From: Microbacteriaceae bacterium
GTDB taxonomy: Bacteria; Actinomycetota; Actinomycetes; Actinomycetales; Microbacteriaceae
Direction: 5' to 3'
Length of the DNA stretch: 32,073 bases
Assembly (NCBI GenBank): GCA_947453465.1
Contig: CANGGL010000015.1
Coordinates: 1 to 32,073 of the forward strand
A program made the position numbers and the translations under genes. The notes below the pieces were generated by a model that worked only from the letters and a program-made list of their open reading frames with translations, was not told where the DNA came from and ran no database searches. Below, piece after piece: positions 17,979-27,306 of this stretch; positions within the stretch are counted from its first letter, which is position 1; each line of letters starts with the position of its first letter.

Positions 17979-19115
17979 TTAGCCGAGCAGCGCGGCAAGG
18001 CTCTCGCTCAATGCCACCACCGCGGTTTGCAGTTCTTCCTCTGTGGTCTCGTGAGAAAAACTGAACCGCACCGCGCTCTGAGCAACCTCGGGTTCAACGC
18101 CAATTGCCAGCAAAACGTGTGATGGCTCATCTTTGCCAGCCGCACAGGCCGAACCGCTTGAGCAAATAATGCCGCGCTCTTCTAGTTGCAGCAACACCGC
18201 TTCTCCGCTCACTCCAACAAAACAAAATGAGGCGATGCTGGCCAGCCGCTCGGTCGGGTGCCCCGTCGGAAGGGCGTTCGGGGCTGCTTCCATTACTTGC
18301 AAGATAAACGAGTCTCGAAGGGTGGCAACTCGACGAGATTCGCTCTCACTGTCAGGCAAGAGTTCAAGGGCCGTGGCCAGAGCAACGGCCCAGGCCACGT
18401 TTTCGGTGCCAGATCGAAGCCCGTTTTCCTGACCTCCACCATGAATGATTGGTTCGGCCTTAGTACGACCTCGAACATAGAGCGCACCGGAACCCTTGGG
18501 TGCCCCAAACTTGTGTCCCGAGATGCTCAAGGCGTCAACCCCGAGGGTCTTGACGTTGAGGTCAACCCAGCCGACGGCCTGAACCGCATCGGTGTGAAAT
18601 AGTGCGCCGACCTCGCGCGCGGCAGTGGCCAGGGCGTTGATTGGGTGCAGTGTGCCAATCTCGTTGTTGCCAACCATCAGTGTGACCAGTGTGGTGTCCG
18701 GGCGGAGAGCAGAGCGCAAACCGTTGACGCCCCCGAGAATGGAGCCAACCTCGTCTAGGTCGAGCCAGGTGACCTCGAAAGCGTGGATTCGCTCAAGGTA
18801 TTCAATCGCAGCTAAAACCGCCTCATGCTCGCTCTTGGCGCTGACCAGATGCTTGCCTCGCGGGTTGGCTAGGGCCAGTCCGATAATTCCAAGATTGTCG
18901 CTCTCGGTGCCGCCAGAGGTGAAGATGATTTCCGAACCACGAGCGCCCAACCAGTGAGCCACGCGCTCTCGTGCGCCGTCCAGAGCATTTGAAGCTCGGC
19001 CGCCCAATTCGTGGGTGCTCGAGGGGTTGCCAAACTCATTGGTCAACAATGGCCAAGCGGCCTGAAGAGCCTCGGGTCTAACCGAAGTGGTGGCGGCGTT
19101 GTCCAGGTAGATCAT
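17979..19115 (-). CDS. Cysteine desulfurase, NifS/IscS family
   Basis: MIYLDNAATTSVRPEAL, SISGHKFGAPKGSGALYVR (PLP Lys), GIICSSGSACAAGKDEPSHVL (active Cys loop). Confidence 0.94.
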   Translation of the reverse strand: MIYLDNAATTSVRPEALQAAWPLLTNEFGNPSSTHELGGRASNALDGARERVAHWLGARGSEIIFTSGGTESDNLGIIGLALANPRGKHLVSAKSEHEAVLAAIEYLERIHAFEVTWLDLDEVGSILGGVNGLRSALRPDTTLVTLMVGNNEIGTLHPINALATAAREVGALFHTDAVQAVGWVDLNVKTLGVDALSISGHKFGAPKGSGALYVRGRTKAEPIIHGGGQENGLRSGTENVAWAVALATALELLPDSESESRRVATLRDSFILQVMEAAPNALPTGHPTERLASIASFCFVGVSGEAVLLQLEERGIICSSGSACAAGKDEPSHVLLAIGVEPEVAQSAVRFSFSHETTEEELQTAVVALSESLAALLG

Positions 19116-19132
19116 GGAAGCAGTCTCGTTAC

Positions 19133-19987
19133 CTAGTGCGAAATCTTCACGTCAAGACCGAGGTCAAGCGCACGGGCGCTGTGTGTCAGCGCGCCAACCG
19201 AGATGACGTCGACGCCGGTCGCTGCGATTGCGGCAACCGTTTCAAGGTTTACTCCGCCAGAGGCCTCGACCACTGCCTTGCCTGCGATGAGTGCAACACC
19301 GGCACGCAGGTCGTCCAGGTTGAAGTTGTCGAGCATGATGATGTCAACGCCGGCGGCAAGCACCGGTGCAATCTGGTCTAGCCGGTCAACTTCAACCTCG
19401 AGTTTCATGGTGTGCGGCAGTTCGTTCTTCACCCGGCGAAGTTCGGTGGTCAGATCCTTGCCGCCCGCGGTCAAAATCGCTAGGTGATTGTCCTTAGCCA
19501 TCACGGCATCAGAAAGACTGAAGCGGTGGTTTCGGCCGCCACCAGAAACCACGGCGTGACGTTCGAAGGCACGCAGACCAGGGGTGGTCTTGCGGGTGTC
19601 AACGATTCTGGCATTGGTGCCGGCAACGGCCTCAACATACTTGGCCGTGAGGGTCGCGATGCCGCTCATGCGCTGCACAAAGTTCAGGCCGATTCGTTCG
19701 GCGGTGAGCACAGCTCGTGCCGATCCGGTGACGACGCCAAGTTCCTGACCGGCAACAAAGGTGTCGCCATCTTCGAGAAATAGCTGAACATCCAGCGTTG
19801 GGTCGGTTAGCAAAAACGCAGCTGCAAAAACGTCTGCTCCACTGAACACTCCGGCCTCGCGTGCGGCCAGCTCTGCGGTTGCGGTGGCGTTGACCGGGAT
19901 GAGGTGCTCGCTCGTGACATCGCCCCAGGGCGCATCCTCGTTCAGGGCGCGCTGGACAACTTCTTCGATGAGGTGGGTTGAAAGCAT
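19133..19987 (-). CDS. nadC: Nicotinate-nucleotide pyrophosphorylase (quinolinate phosphoribosyltransferase)
   Basis: EDAPWGDVTSEHLIP, RMSGIATLTAKYVEAV, DTRKTTPGLRAFERHAVVSGGGRNHRFSLSDAVMAKDNHL. Confidence 0.97.
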   Translation of the reverse strand: MLSTHLIEEVVQRALNEDAPWGDVTSEHLIPVNATATAELAAREAGVFSGADVFAAAFLLTDPTLDVQLFLEDGDTFVAGQELGVVTGSARAVLTAERIGLNFVQRMSGIATLTAKYVEAVAGTNARIVDTRKTTPGLRAFERHAVVSGGGRNHRFSLSDAVMAKDNHLAILTAGGKDLTTELRRVKNELPHTMKLEVEVDRLDQIAPVLAAGVDIIMLDNFNLDDLRAGVALIAGKAVVEASGGVNLETVAAIAATGVDVISVGALTHSARALDLGLDVKISH

Positions 19988-21540
19988 TACTTTGCCTTTC
20001 GCACGATGGTGATTGGCTTTGCCATCGATGGGTTGGTGTTCGGGAAGTCAAGTCGGTAGTGGCCGCCGCGAGACTCCTCGCGGGCTAAAGCAGATTCGGT
20101 AACAGCTCGAGCGAGCAGGAGCAGGTTGGCATCCTCCCAGTCGGTGAAGAGACGGTTGGTCACGTCCGCCGAACGCCAGCCAGCCAGGGCTCGGCGTGTG
20201 TCGATCAACTGATTTGCCTCTCGCGCCAATCCAACGTTGTCCCACATCAGAGTCTGCAGCTCAACGCGGTCAACCACGTTCAGCGAACTTCGTGGAATCA
20301 GGCTGTCGGCTTCGTCAATCAGTTCAATTTCGGTTAGCAGGCCGGTTTCGCGCCAGCGGGCGCTGGCCGCCTGTTTTGGCCAGGCTTCATCGAGCACCTG
20401 AACTGCGCGGCGAGAAAAGACAATCGATTCGAGTAGCGAGTTTGATGCCAATCGGTTGGCGCCGTGTGCTCCCGTGCAAGCAACTTCGCCAACTGCAAAA
20501 AGGCCCTCAATCGATGTTCTACCCCAGACATCGGTGGCTACTCCACCCATCCAATAATGGGCCGCTGGTGTGACCGGAATTGGGTTTTTACCCCAGTCCA
20601 GGCCGTATGACCGAGTGGTCTTGCTGATGCTCGGGAAGCGACGGTTTAGGAAATCCGAGCCGAGGCCGGTTGCGTCGAGCAGTACCGGCTGCCCGCCCTG
20701 CGAGATCATCTCGGCCTGGATGCCGCGCGCGACTACATCTCGCGGAGCGAGCTCGGCAAGCGGGTGAATCCTCTGCATGAAGCGCTCGCCTTTGTTGTTG
20801 ATCAGGACCGCTCCGTCACCGCGAACGGCTTCTGAAATCAAGAAGGAGCCAGGCACGGCCAAGGCCGTTGGGTGAAACTGATAAAACTCAACGTCGGCCA
20901 AATCGGCACCGGCACGGAAGGCGGCGGCCACACCATCGCCGGTGGTCACCGAGGGGTTAGTGGTGTGTCGATAAAGCTGTCCGGCACCACCGCTGGCAAG
21001 GATGACTGCGTCGGCCTCAACAAAGTGTTTGCCTGATGAGTCCATCAGGTGAACACCCTTTACGACGCCATCGACCACCTCAAAGTCAATGACGAAAGTG
21101 TGTTCGTGAATCTCGGTTGCAGTTGCTCGAAGCGTTTCAACTAAGGCTCGACTGATGTCGGCACCCGTGGTGTCGCCACCCGCGTGCAGGATTCGGGCAT
21201 GCGAATGCGCCGCTTCTAGCCCAAGGGCGAAGGCTGCGCCTTGCTTATCGAAGTCAACGCCAAAACGCACCAAGTCGTTGATTCGCTGCGGTCCCTCTTC
21301 ACAAAGCACCTGAACCGCCGGCTCAAAGCAATAGTCGGCGCCGGCCGAGAGGGTGTCTGCTACGTGCTCGGCGACCGAGTCATCGTCGGCAACCACGGCA
21401 GCAATTCCACCCTGGGCATAGTGGGTGTTGCTTTCCGAAAGGGTAGATTTTGTGACCAAAACCACTTCGTGAGTTCGGCTGCCCTCTACGGCTGCGATGA
21501 GCCCGGCTATGCCGCTACCGATAACTACAAGTTTTTTCAT
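19987..21540 (-). CDS. nadB: L-aspartate oxidase
   Basis: VIGSGIAGLIAAVEG FAD motif, HYAQGGIAAVV, HPTALAVPG, GEVACTGAHGANRLASNSLLE; start/stop overlap with nadC. Confidence 0.97.
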   Translation of the reverse strand: MKKLVVIGSGIAGLIAAVEGSRTHEVVLVTKSTLSESNTHYAQGGIAAVVADDDSVAEHVADTLSAGADYCFEPAVQVLCEEGPQRINDLVRFGVDFDKQGAAFALGLEAAHSHARILHAGGDTTGADISRALVETLRATATEIHEHTFVIDFEVVDGVVKGVHLMDSSGKHFVEADAVILASGGAGQLYRHTTNPSVTTGDGVAAAFRAGADLADVEFYQFHPTALAVPGSFLISEAVRGDGAVLINNKGERFMQRIHPLAELAPRDVVARGIQAEMISQGGQPVLLDATGLGSDFLNRRFPSISKTTRSYGLDWGKNPIPVTPAAHYWMGGVATDVWGRTSIEGLFAVGEVACTGAHGANRLASNSLLESIVFSRRAVQVLDEAWPKQAASARWRETGLLTEIELIDEADSLIPRSSLNVVDRVELQTLMWDNVGLAREANQLIDTRRALAGWRSADVTNRLFTDWEDANLLLLARAVTESALAREESRGGHYRLDFPNTNPSMAKPITIVRKAK

Positions 21541-21547
21541 CTTGGGC

Positions 21548-22828
21548 CTAAAGGGGCTTCGCCGCCAACATGCGCTCTAGTGCCACGCGGGCATCGGTGG
21601 CAACATTGTCGTTCACGACAATTTGGTTGACCGTCTCGCCGGCAACAAGGCGCTCGAGCACCCAGGCGAGGTATCCGGGGTGGATTCGATACATAGTCGA
21701 ACATGGGCAAACCACTGGGTCAAGGCAGAAAATGTTGTGCTGCGGATACTGTGCGGCAAGACGCTGAACCATGTTGATTTCGGTGCCGATGGCGAAGGTA
21801 GTCGGCTCGGTTGCTGCTGCCACCGCCTTGCGAATGTAATCCGTTGAGCCATACTCGTCGGCGGCATCAACCACGGCCATCGGTGACTCCGGGTGAACGA
21901 TGACGCGAACGCCAGGGAACTCCGCGCGCGCTTTATCGATCTGGGCAACGGTGAAACGCTTGTGCACCGAGCAGAAGCCGTTCCAAAGGATCACCTTGGC
22001 TTCGTTTAGCTGCTCCGCGGTGTTGCCACCCAGCTCTTTGCGGCCGTGCCAAAGTGGCATCTGGTCCACGCTGATTCCCATCGCCTTGGCGGTGTTGCGG
22101 CCGAGGTGCTGGTCGGGGAAGAACAAGACGCGCTGGCCGCGCTCAAAGGCCCACTTGAGCACGATTTCGGCGTTCGATGAGGTGCAGACGATGCCACCGT
22201 TTCGGCCGCAGAAGGCCTTGAGGGCTGCCGAAGAGTTCATGTAGGTAACGGGAATGACCGGTGCTAGACCCGCAGCGTTTGGCTCGGTGCCGTAAAGCTC
22301 CATCAGCTGTTCCCAGCAGTCCTCGACCGAGTCTTCGTCGGCCATGTCGGCCATTGAACAGCCGGCCGCCAAGTTCGGCAGAATCACTTTTTGCTCGTCG
22401 TTTGAGAGGATGTCGGCGGTTTCTGCCATGAAGTGAACGCCGCAGAACACGATGTGTTCGGCTTCGGGGCGACCCTTAGCTGCCACCGCGAGTTGGAATG
22501 AGTCACCTAGGTAGTCGGCGTGCTGAACGATTTCTTCACGCTGGTAGAAGTGGCCGAGGATGACAACTTTGTCACCGAGGGTCGCTTTAGCGGCAACGAT
22601 TCTCGCGTGCAGCTCATCCTGGGTCGCGGTCTTGTACTCATCTGGCAAGACGCCCTGACGTGGAGCATCCGCCGGGATGACATCCTCGCTCGACGAACCA
22701 GGTCCGTAGGCCGCTGGGCCGCCATCAAACTCCCATGGGCCCTTAGCCAAGGAGGTGCTGCAAGTCGAGTCTTTCGACTGGCCCTTCACGATTAGCTGAA
22801 TGCGCTCGTTCACAGATGCTGTTGTCAT
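21548..22828 (-). CDS. nadA: Quinolinate synthase A
   Basis: VILGHFYQREEIVQHADYLGDSFQLA, FCGVHFMAETADILS, FCSVHKRFTVAQID, VHPESPMAVVDAADEYGST, CPCSTMYRIHPGYL. Confidence 0.97.
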   Translation of the reverse strand: MTTASVNERIQLIVKGQSKDSTCSTSLAKGPWEFDGGPAAYGPGSSSEDVIPADAPRQGVLPDEYKTATQDELHARIVAAKATLGDKVVILGHFYQREEIVQHADYLGDSFQLAVAAKGRPEAEHIVFCGVHFMAETADILSNDEQKVILPNLAAGCSMADMADEDSVEDCWEQLMELYGTEPNAAGLAPVIPVTYMNSSAALKAFCGRNGGIVCTSSNAEIVLKWAFERGQRVLFFPDQHLGRNTAKAMGISVDQMPLWHGRKELGGNTAEQLNEAKVILWNGFCSVHKRFTVAQIDKARAEFPGVRVIVHPESPMAVVDAADEYGSTDYIRKAVAAATEPTTFAIGTEINMVQRLAAQYPQHNIFCLDPVVCPCSTMYRIHPGYLAWVLERLVAGETVNQIVVNDNVATDARVALERMLAAKPL

Positions 22829-23514
22829 TTGGTTTCCCCTGCGGTGATGGTGGTGGCTCGATAAAGTTTTGGTGGTCGATGGCGAGTGCCAGCCAAGCGC
22901 TCTCCGGTTTCTTCTACGGTGCCGGTTGATTCGACCATGCGGCGGAAGTTGCCCGGGTCTAGCTCGCGGCCGAGAACTGCTTCATAAACCTCGCGAAGTT
23001 GGGCGAGGGTGAAAGTTTCGCTGAGGAACACGTGCGCAATGCGGCTGTATTCGATCTTGTTGCGCAAGCGGCCGAGTGCATATTCGATGATTTGGTTGTG
23101 GTCGAAGGCCAGCGTAGGCAGTTCGTCGGCCCAGAACCACTGGACATTCTCACTTTGGATGGCACGGTCGGCCTCATCGGCGCCGACTAGGGCCCAGTAA
23201 ACAATCGAAACCACGCGTTCGGCAAGCTTGCCTCCGGCTCGGTCAACGCTGCCAAAGGCATAGAGCTGCTCGAGATAGCGCGGTTCTAGTCTGGTGGTGT
23301 CTCGCAGGGTGTGTGATGCCGAGGTGGCTAGATCTTCGTCGGTGTTTAGCGGTCCTCCGGGCAGAGCCCACTGTCCCTCAAATGGTGCACGGATTCGCCG
23401 AACCAGGGGAGTTGCCAATTGCAGACAGCCATCGCCATTTGGGCGTAGGGCAAAAATAACCGTTGAAACGGCAAGGGTTGGCGTCTCGATGGAGCTCGTG
23501 GCCCAGCTGCTCAA
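22825..23514 (-). CDS. nrtR: NrtR-type regulator of NAD metabolism (Nudix-like domain plus C-terminal winged helix)
   Basis: Nudix fold with degenerate Nudix box, C-terminal SETFTLAQLREVYEAVLGRELDPGNFRRMVESTGTVEETGER typical of NrtR; ATGA overlap with nadA; TTG start. Confidence 0.87.
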   Translation of the reverse strand: MSSWATSSIETPTLAVSTVIFALRPNGDGCLQLATPLVRRIRAPFEGQWALPGGPLNTDEDLATSASHTLRDTTRLEPRYLEQLYAFGSVDRAGGKLAERVVSIVYWALVGADEADRAIQSENVQWFWADELPTLAFDHNQIIEYALGRLRNKIEYSRIAHVFLSETFTLAQLREVYEAVLGRELDPGNFRRMVESTGTVEETGERLAGTRHRPPKLYRATTITAGETK

Positions 23515-23536
23515 GTGATCGCCAATCGAATAGAAA

Positions 23537-23584
23537 AAGTCAGAATGACTCTAAGTAGTAATAATCTTAGTGTCAAAATGACTT
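23537..23584. promoter_or_regulatory. Candidate NrtR operator: nested inverted repeats upstream of nrtR-nadABC
   Basis: AAGTCAGAATGACTCTAAG-tagtaataat-CTTAGTGTCAAAATGACTT: 19-nt arms matching 15/19, each containing its own palindrome GTCA-N3-TGAC. Confidence 0.7.
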
Positions 23585-23673
23585 AAACAACAAAATGGTG
23601 CGATGCTCCCGATTGTTTATCCGAATTTATTCGGCGGTCTCGGATACCGAGTCGGCATAACTTGCCGCCTCGC

Positions 23674-24144
23674 TCACTCCTCGCCGATGTCCTCAAACCA
23701 AAGTTCGTGGTTGGCATCGATGAATTCGCCCATGATCTCGATGAGGCCCGGGTCGTTCAGAACGTGAACTTCGGCGCCGTGCTCGGCAACCCAGTCTTGA
23801 CCACCCATGAAGTTTTTATCGTCGCCAACGATTACGCGGCCGATGCCGAATTGGCGAATCAGCCCCGAGCAATACCAGCAAGGGGAGAGGCTGGTGGCAA
23901 GGGTGACCTTGCGATAGCTGCGCTGGCGACCGGCGTTTCTGAACGCACTGGTTTCGCCGTGCATTGAAGCATCGCCGTCTTGAACCCGGCGGTTGCGGCC
24001 ACTGCCTAGCAGGCGGCCCTGTTCATCGAAGAGCGCAGCCCCAATTGGGATGCCGCCTTCGGCTAAACCGAGATGGGCCTCGGCAATGGCAACCTGGAGT
24101 TTTTCTTCATCTGTTGCGAAGATCTGTCCAACTTTAAATTCCAT
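23674..24144 (-). CDS. Cytosine deaminase, CDA-fold (yeast Fcy1-like)
   Basis: HGETSAFRNAG and SLSPCWYCSGLIRQFGIGRVIVGD zinc-binding motifs; HELWFEDIGEE tail; next to an NCS1 permease. Confidence 0.9.
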   Translation of the reverse strand: MEFKVGQIFATDEEKLQVAIAEAHLGLAEGGIPIGAALFDEQGRLLGSGRNRRVQDGDASMHGETSAFRNAGRQRSYRKVTLATSLSPCWYCSGLIRQFGIGRVIVGDDKNFMGGQDWVAEHGAEVHVLNDPGLIEIMGEFIDANHELWFEDIGEE

Positions 24145-24206
24145 TGCCGAGGCCTCTCGATTTAGTTACTGCTTTTGGTGCTTGGTGCTATTGAGTTGCG
24201 GGTGGA

Positions 24207-25598
24207 TTAGTTCTTGCTGTTCTTGTCTACGCGAGAGAAAAGAACGAACAGGACAGAAGCTAGAACGAATCCAACTACTGCGGTGAGGTCGCCAAGGCCT
24301 GAGTCCTTAGCGAATACACCGGTGTAAAGCACCTGAGCAGCAAAGCCCCAGATTGAAACAGCAGTAGCGATTACGAAAGCAGCTGCGCCAGCCCATGAGT
24401 TCTTTGGAGCCATTGCGCGCTCGCCAGCGTTCTTGCCCTTAGACAAGATGCGCTCGGTAAGTACAACTGCGATCCAAGGCGATACCCAGTAAGAAACGAC
24501 TAGTAGGAAGCTGTCTAGCTGGTGAGCAACGTCGCCGTTCTGAACACCAAGGAAAGAAAGCACACCACCGGCAAGACCAGCAACTAGCACCATGATGGCG
24601 CGACGAGTCTTGAAGCCCAACTTGAAGCCCATTGCCAAGAATGACATTGCGCCCGAGTAGACGTTAAGGATGTTGGCTGAAACCGAACCGATAACGATCG
24701 AAAGCAAGACGATTGCAGCGAAGGTTGAGTTGAACAAACCGGTGAATGCAGAGGTTGGGTTCTGGATGCCCCAGAAGTCACCAGGGTTACCGGTTAGTGC
24801 GTTGAATGCAAGAACACCAACACCCATGATCAAGGTGGTCGAGGTGAAGTTACCTAGGCCAGCTGCCCAACCAAGCGCGCGCTTTGAAGTGCTTGCCGGT
24901 AGGTAGCGGGTGTAGTCCGACGCGAAGGCCGTCCATCCAGCGGTGTAACCGTAAGCAGCTCCGGCGGTAAGGGTGAAGCCAGCCCAAGGGAAGGCTGAGT
25001 CTGCAGCGGCAGCAACTTCAAATGCGCCCTGCTGGCCAAGAACGGTAACGATAACGATGATCCAGACGATGGCCTGGAAGTAAGAAAGGTAACGCTCCCA
25101 CTTCTGAATCAGGTTGTGGCCAACGAAGGCAACACCAACCTGAAGCACAATGATCACGGCAAGTGCGCCAAGGGTGCCCAGTGCTGGGAACAGAGCCGAG
25201 AGGGCAAAGGTTCCCGAAACGGTGTTTACCGCAAACCAGCCGATACCGGCAACCAGGGTTGACATACCTGCAGGGATAAGGTTCCCCCACTTGCCGAAAG
25301 CGTTGCGGCTTAGGACCATCTGAGGTAGACCCGCTGATGGACCCCAGGTGCTTAGGATTCCGTGGGTGATGCCAGCAAGTGCGTTACCAACTAGAACAGC
25401 TAGTAGACCTTGCCAAACATTGAGGCCGAATCCGATTGCAAGTGCGCCAACAAAGACGGTTGCGAATTCTAGGTTCGGGGTAGTCCAAACAGTGAAGAGG
25501 TGCCACGCTTTACCGTGACGTTCGCCTGCTGAGATCGGAGCTACGTCGTTTACTTCGATTGAGGTTGCCTTGGCAGAGCCTGAGGTTGATTGAGTCAT
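24207..25598 (-). CDS. codB: NCS1-family cytosine/purine permease (CodB-like)
   Basis: About 12 TM segments; WTTPNLEFATVFVGALA and FASDYTRYLP NCS1 motifs. Start set at second ATG (25598); the track start is 25604. Confidence 0.9.
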   Translation of the reverse strand: MTQSTSGSAKATSIEVNDVAPISAGERHGKAWHLFTVWTTPNLEFATVFVGALAIGFGLNVWQGLLAVLVGNALAGITHGILSTWGPSAGLPQMVLSRNAFGKWGNLIPAGMSTLVAGIGWFAVNTVSGTFALSALFPALGTLGALAVIIVLQVGVAFVGHNLIQKWERYLSYFQAIVWIIVIVTVLGQQGAFEVAAAADSAFPWAGFTLTAGAAYGYTAGWTAFASDYTRYLPASTSKRALGWAAGLGNFTSTTLIMGVGVLAFNALTGNPGDFWGIQNPTSAFTGLFNSTFAAIVLLSIVIGSVSANILNVYSGAMSFLAMGFKLGFKTRRAIMVLVAGLAGGVLSFLGVQNGDVAHQLDSFLLVVSYWVSPWIAVVLTERILSKGKNAGERAMAPKNSWAGAAAFVIATAVSIWGFAAQVLYTGVFAKDSGLGDLTAVVGFVLASVLFVLFSRVDKNSKN

Positions 25599-25732
25599 AG
25601 CCATAATCTAGTGGTGAACGGAAGGTAAACAGGCCAGTTTCGCTAGATTCGCCAAGGCTTTTACATAAACGTAAAGAAGTCTTTGTGGTGAGTTTTTGTA
25701 GGAATGCCACAACTTGTATCGTTGGAGCCAAG

Positions 25733-26410
25733 ATGATCTTTGCTGAAGCCCTATTCGAGCCGCTGCTTGGCGACGAGCCAGCGCTAATCGAGGCTTTGAC
25801 GGCCAACTTCGATGCCCGCCTAATCGAGGTCATTCATGCAATCGTCGAGCTCGGCGATCTACCAACTTTTGCCCGCCTCGAAAACGTTGGATTTCAGACT
25901 GCTCGGCAGTTCAATCAGGGTAAATCACGATTCCAGCGCATGACCTTAGACCGGTATGACTTCATCCGGGCGCTCGCCGAGTTGAGGATGAGTGAACACC
26001 TAGATTTGAATCAGTGGCAGTTCGGCTTCGACAGTGCAAAGCGTCGGGCCGGCCTGTGCAACTACACCACCAAGACCATCACCATCTCTCGACACCTCGT
26101 TGACATCCACACCATGGATGAGTCAATGCAGGTGGTCCTGCACGAAATCGCCCACGCGATGTGTGGCAAGCGTGACGGCCATAACAAGAAGTGGTTAGCG
26201 ACCGCCAAGTCGATTGGTTACCGGGCCGAGAAATTCACCGGCAAGGAAATTGCCGAGGAGACTGCCACCTGGATTGGCCTGTGTAAAAACGGCCACACGC
26301 ATTACCGATACCGTCAGCCGGCCCGGCCGCTCGCTTGTGGATTGTGCGGCAGGGGATTCAGTCGCGCGAACCTAATCGTTTGGCAACATCGGGATGATTT
26401 GCTCAGTTGA
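25733..26410 (+). CDS. SprT-like zinc metalloprotease-family protein
   Basis: VVLHEIAHAMCGKRDGHNKKW active site and C-terminal Cys/His pattern (LCKNGH...CGLCGRGF); GGAG SD before ATG 25733. Confidence 0.85.
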   Translation: MIFAEALFEPLLGDEPALIEALTANFDARLIEVIHAIVELGDLPTFARLENVGFQTARQFNQGKSRFQRMTLDRYDFIRALAELRMSEHLDLNQWQFGFDSAKRRAGLCNYTTKTITISRHLVDIHTMDESMQVVLHEIAHAMCGKRDGHNKKWLATAKSIGYRAEKFTGKEIAEETATWIGLCKNGHTHYRYRQPARPLACGLCGRGFSRANLIVWQHRDDLLS

Positions 26411-26436
26411 CCGAAGTTCGGCACTCCCGCCTGCGG

Positions 26437-27306
26437 TCAGAGATGCTGGGCATAGTTGACGATAATCAAGCTGACTACCGCACCTGCAAAGAAGTTGAGC
26501 CAAATGAAGCGCTTCCAACCGCGGTTTGCATCTTCGCAGCGCTCATCGGTAATGCCAAAGTGACGACCAACTATGAATAGATATGGCAAAACCGCGATGG
26601 CAGATAGCGCCGAAGGCATCCCGGTGAAAAGCACCAAGACACCGGCCACTGTATAGGCGGCAAAAGCAAACGAAACTGTTGCTCTGGCGCCAATCACGGT
26701 TGCAATCGATGAAATGCCTGCTTCGCGGTCAGCCCTGACATCTTGAACCGCCCCAAATGCGTGCGAGCCGACTCCCCATAGAGTGAAGGCCAGGGCGACA
26801 AAGAGAAATTTCTGCTCGTAAAGGTTTGCCCCGGCGAGCGCGGCACCAATCAACATCGGGCCGACAAAATGACTGGCCGAGGTAATCGAGTCGAGGAAGG
26901 GCTTTTCCTTGAACCGTAGGCCCTTGACACTGTAGGCAACCACGGTAAACAGAATCGCGACCGTCCAAAGGTCAGAGGTCAGGTTCCCATAGACAAAGAG
27001 ATGAAGCACGAAGGGGATCGAGGTGACCACGCCAGCCCAGATGGTGAGCTTGTGCCACTTTGGTGCCAACAACGCGCCTTCGATGCCTCCCTTTCGCGGG
27101 TTTCGAAGGTCTGATTCGTAGTCGAAAACATCGTTGATGCCATACATCAGTAGGTTGAACGGGCCCAAGAAAAACACTGTTCCGACCAGCCAGTTGAGGT
27201 CAATTTCCCCGGCAACCAACCAGTATGAAACGGCGAATGGATAGGCGGTATTTACCCAGGAAACCGGGCGTGAACTCCAGAACAGTTGCTTGATGGCTTC
27301 AATCAT
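26437..27306 (-). CDS. crtEb: UbiA-family prenyltransferase, probable lycopene elongase (CrtEb/LbtBC-like)
   Basis: NDVFDYESDLRNPRKGG and DVRADREAGISSIAT Asp-rich motifs; ATGA-linked to the lycopene cyclase subunits. Confidence 0.9.
   Translation of the reverse strand: MIEAIKQLFWSSRPVSWVNTAYPFAVSYWLVAGEIDLNWLVGTVFFLGPFNLLMYGINDVFDYESDLRNPRKGGIEGALLAPKWHKLTIWAGVVTSIPFVLHLFVYGNLTSDLWTVAILFTVVAYSVKGLRFKEKPFLDSITSASHFVGPMLIGAALAGANLYEQKFLFVALAFTLWGVGSHAFGAVQDVRADREAGISSIATVIGARATVSFAFAAYTVAGVLVLFTGMPSALSAIAVLPYLFIVGRHFGITDERCEDANRGWKRFIWLNFFAGAVVSLIIVNYAQHL

Noticed and set aside
23621-23651. Small hairpins CCGAAT-TT-ATTCGG and CTCGG-ATA-CCGAG downstream of the deaminase
   Set aside because: No convincing T-tract; may be a weak terminator but not strong enough to annotate.
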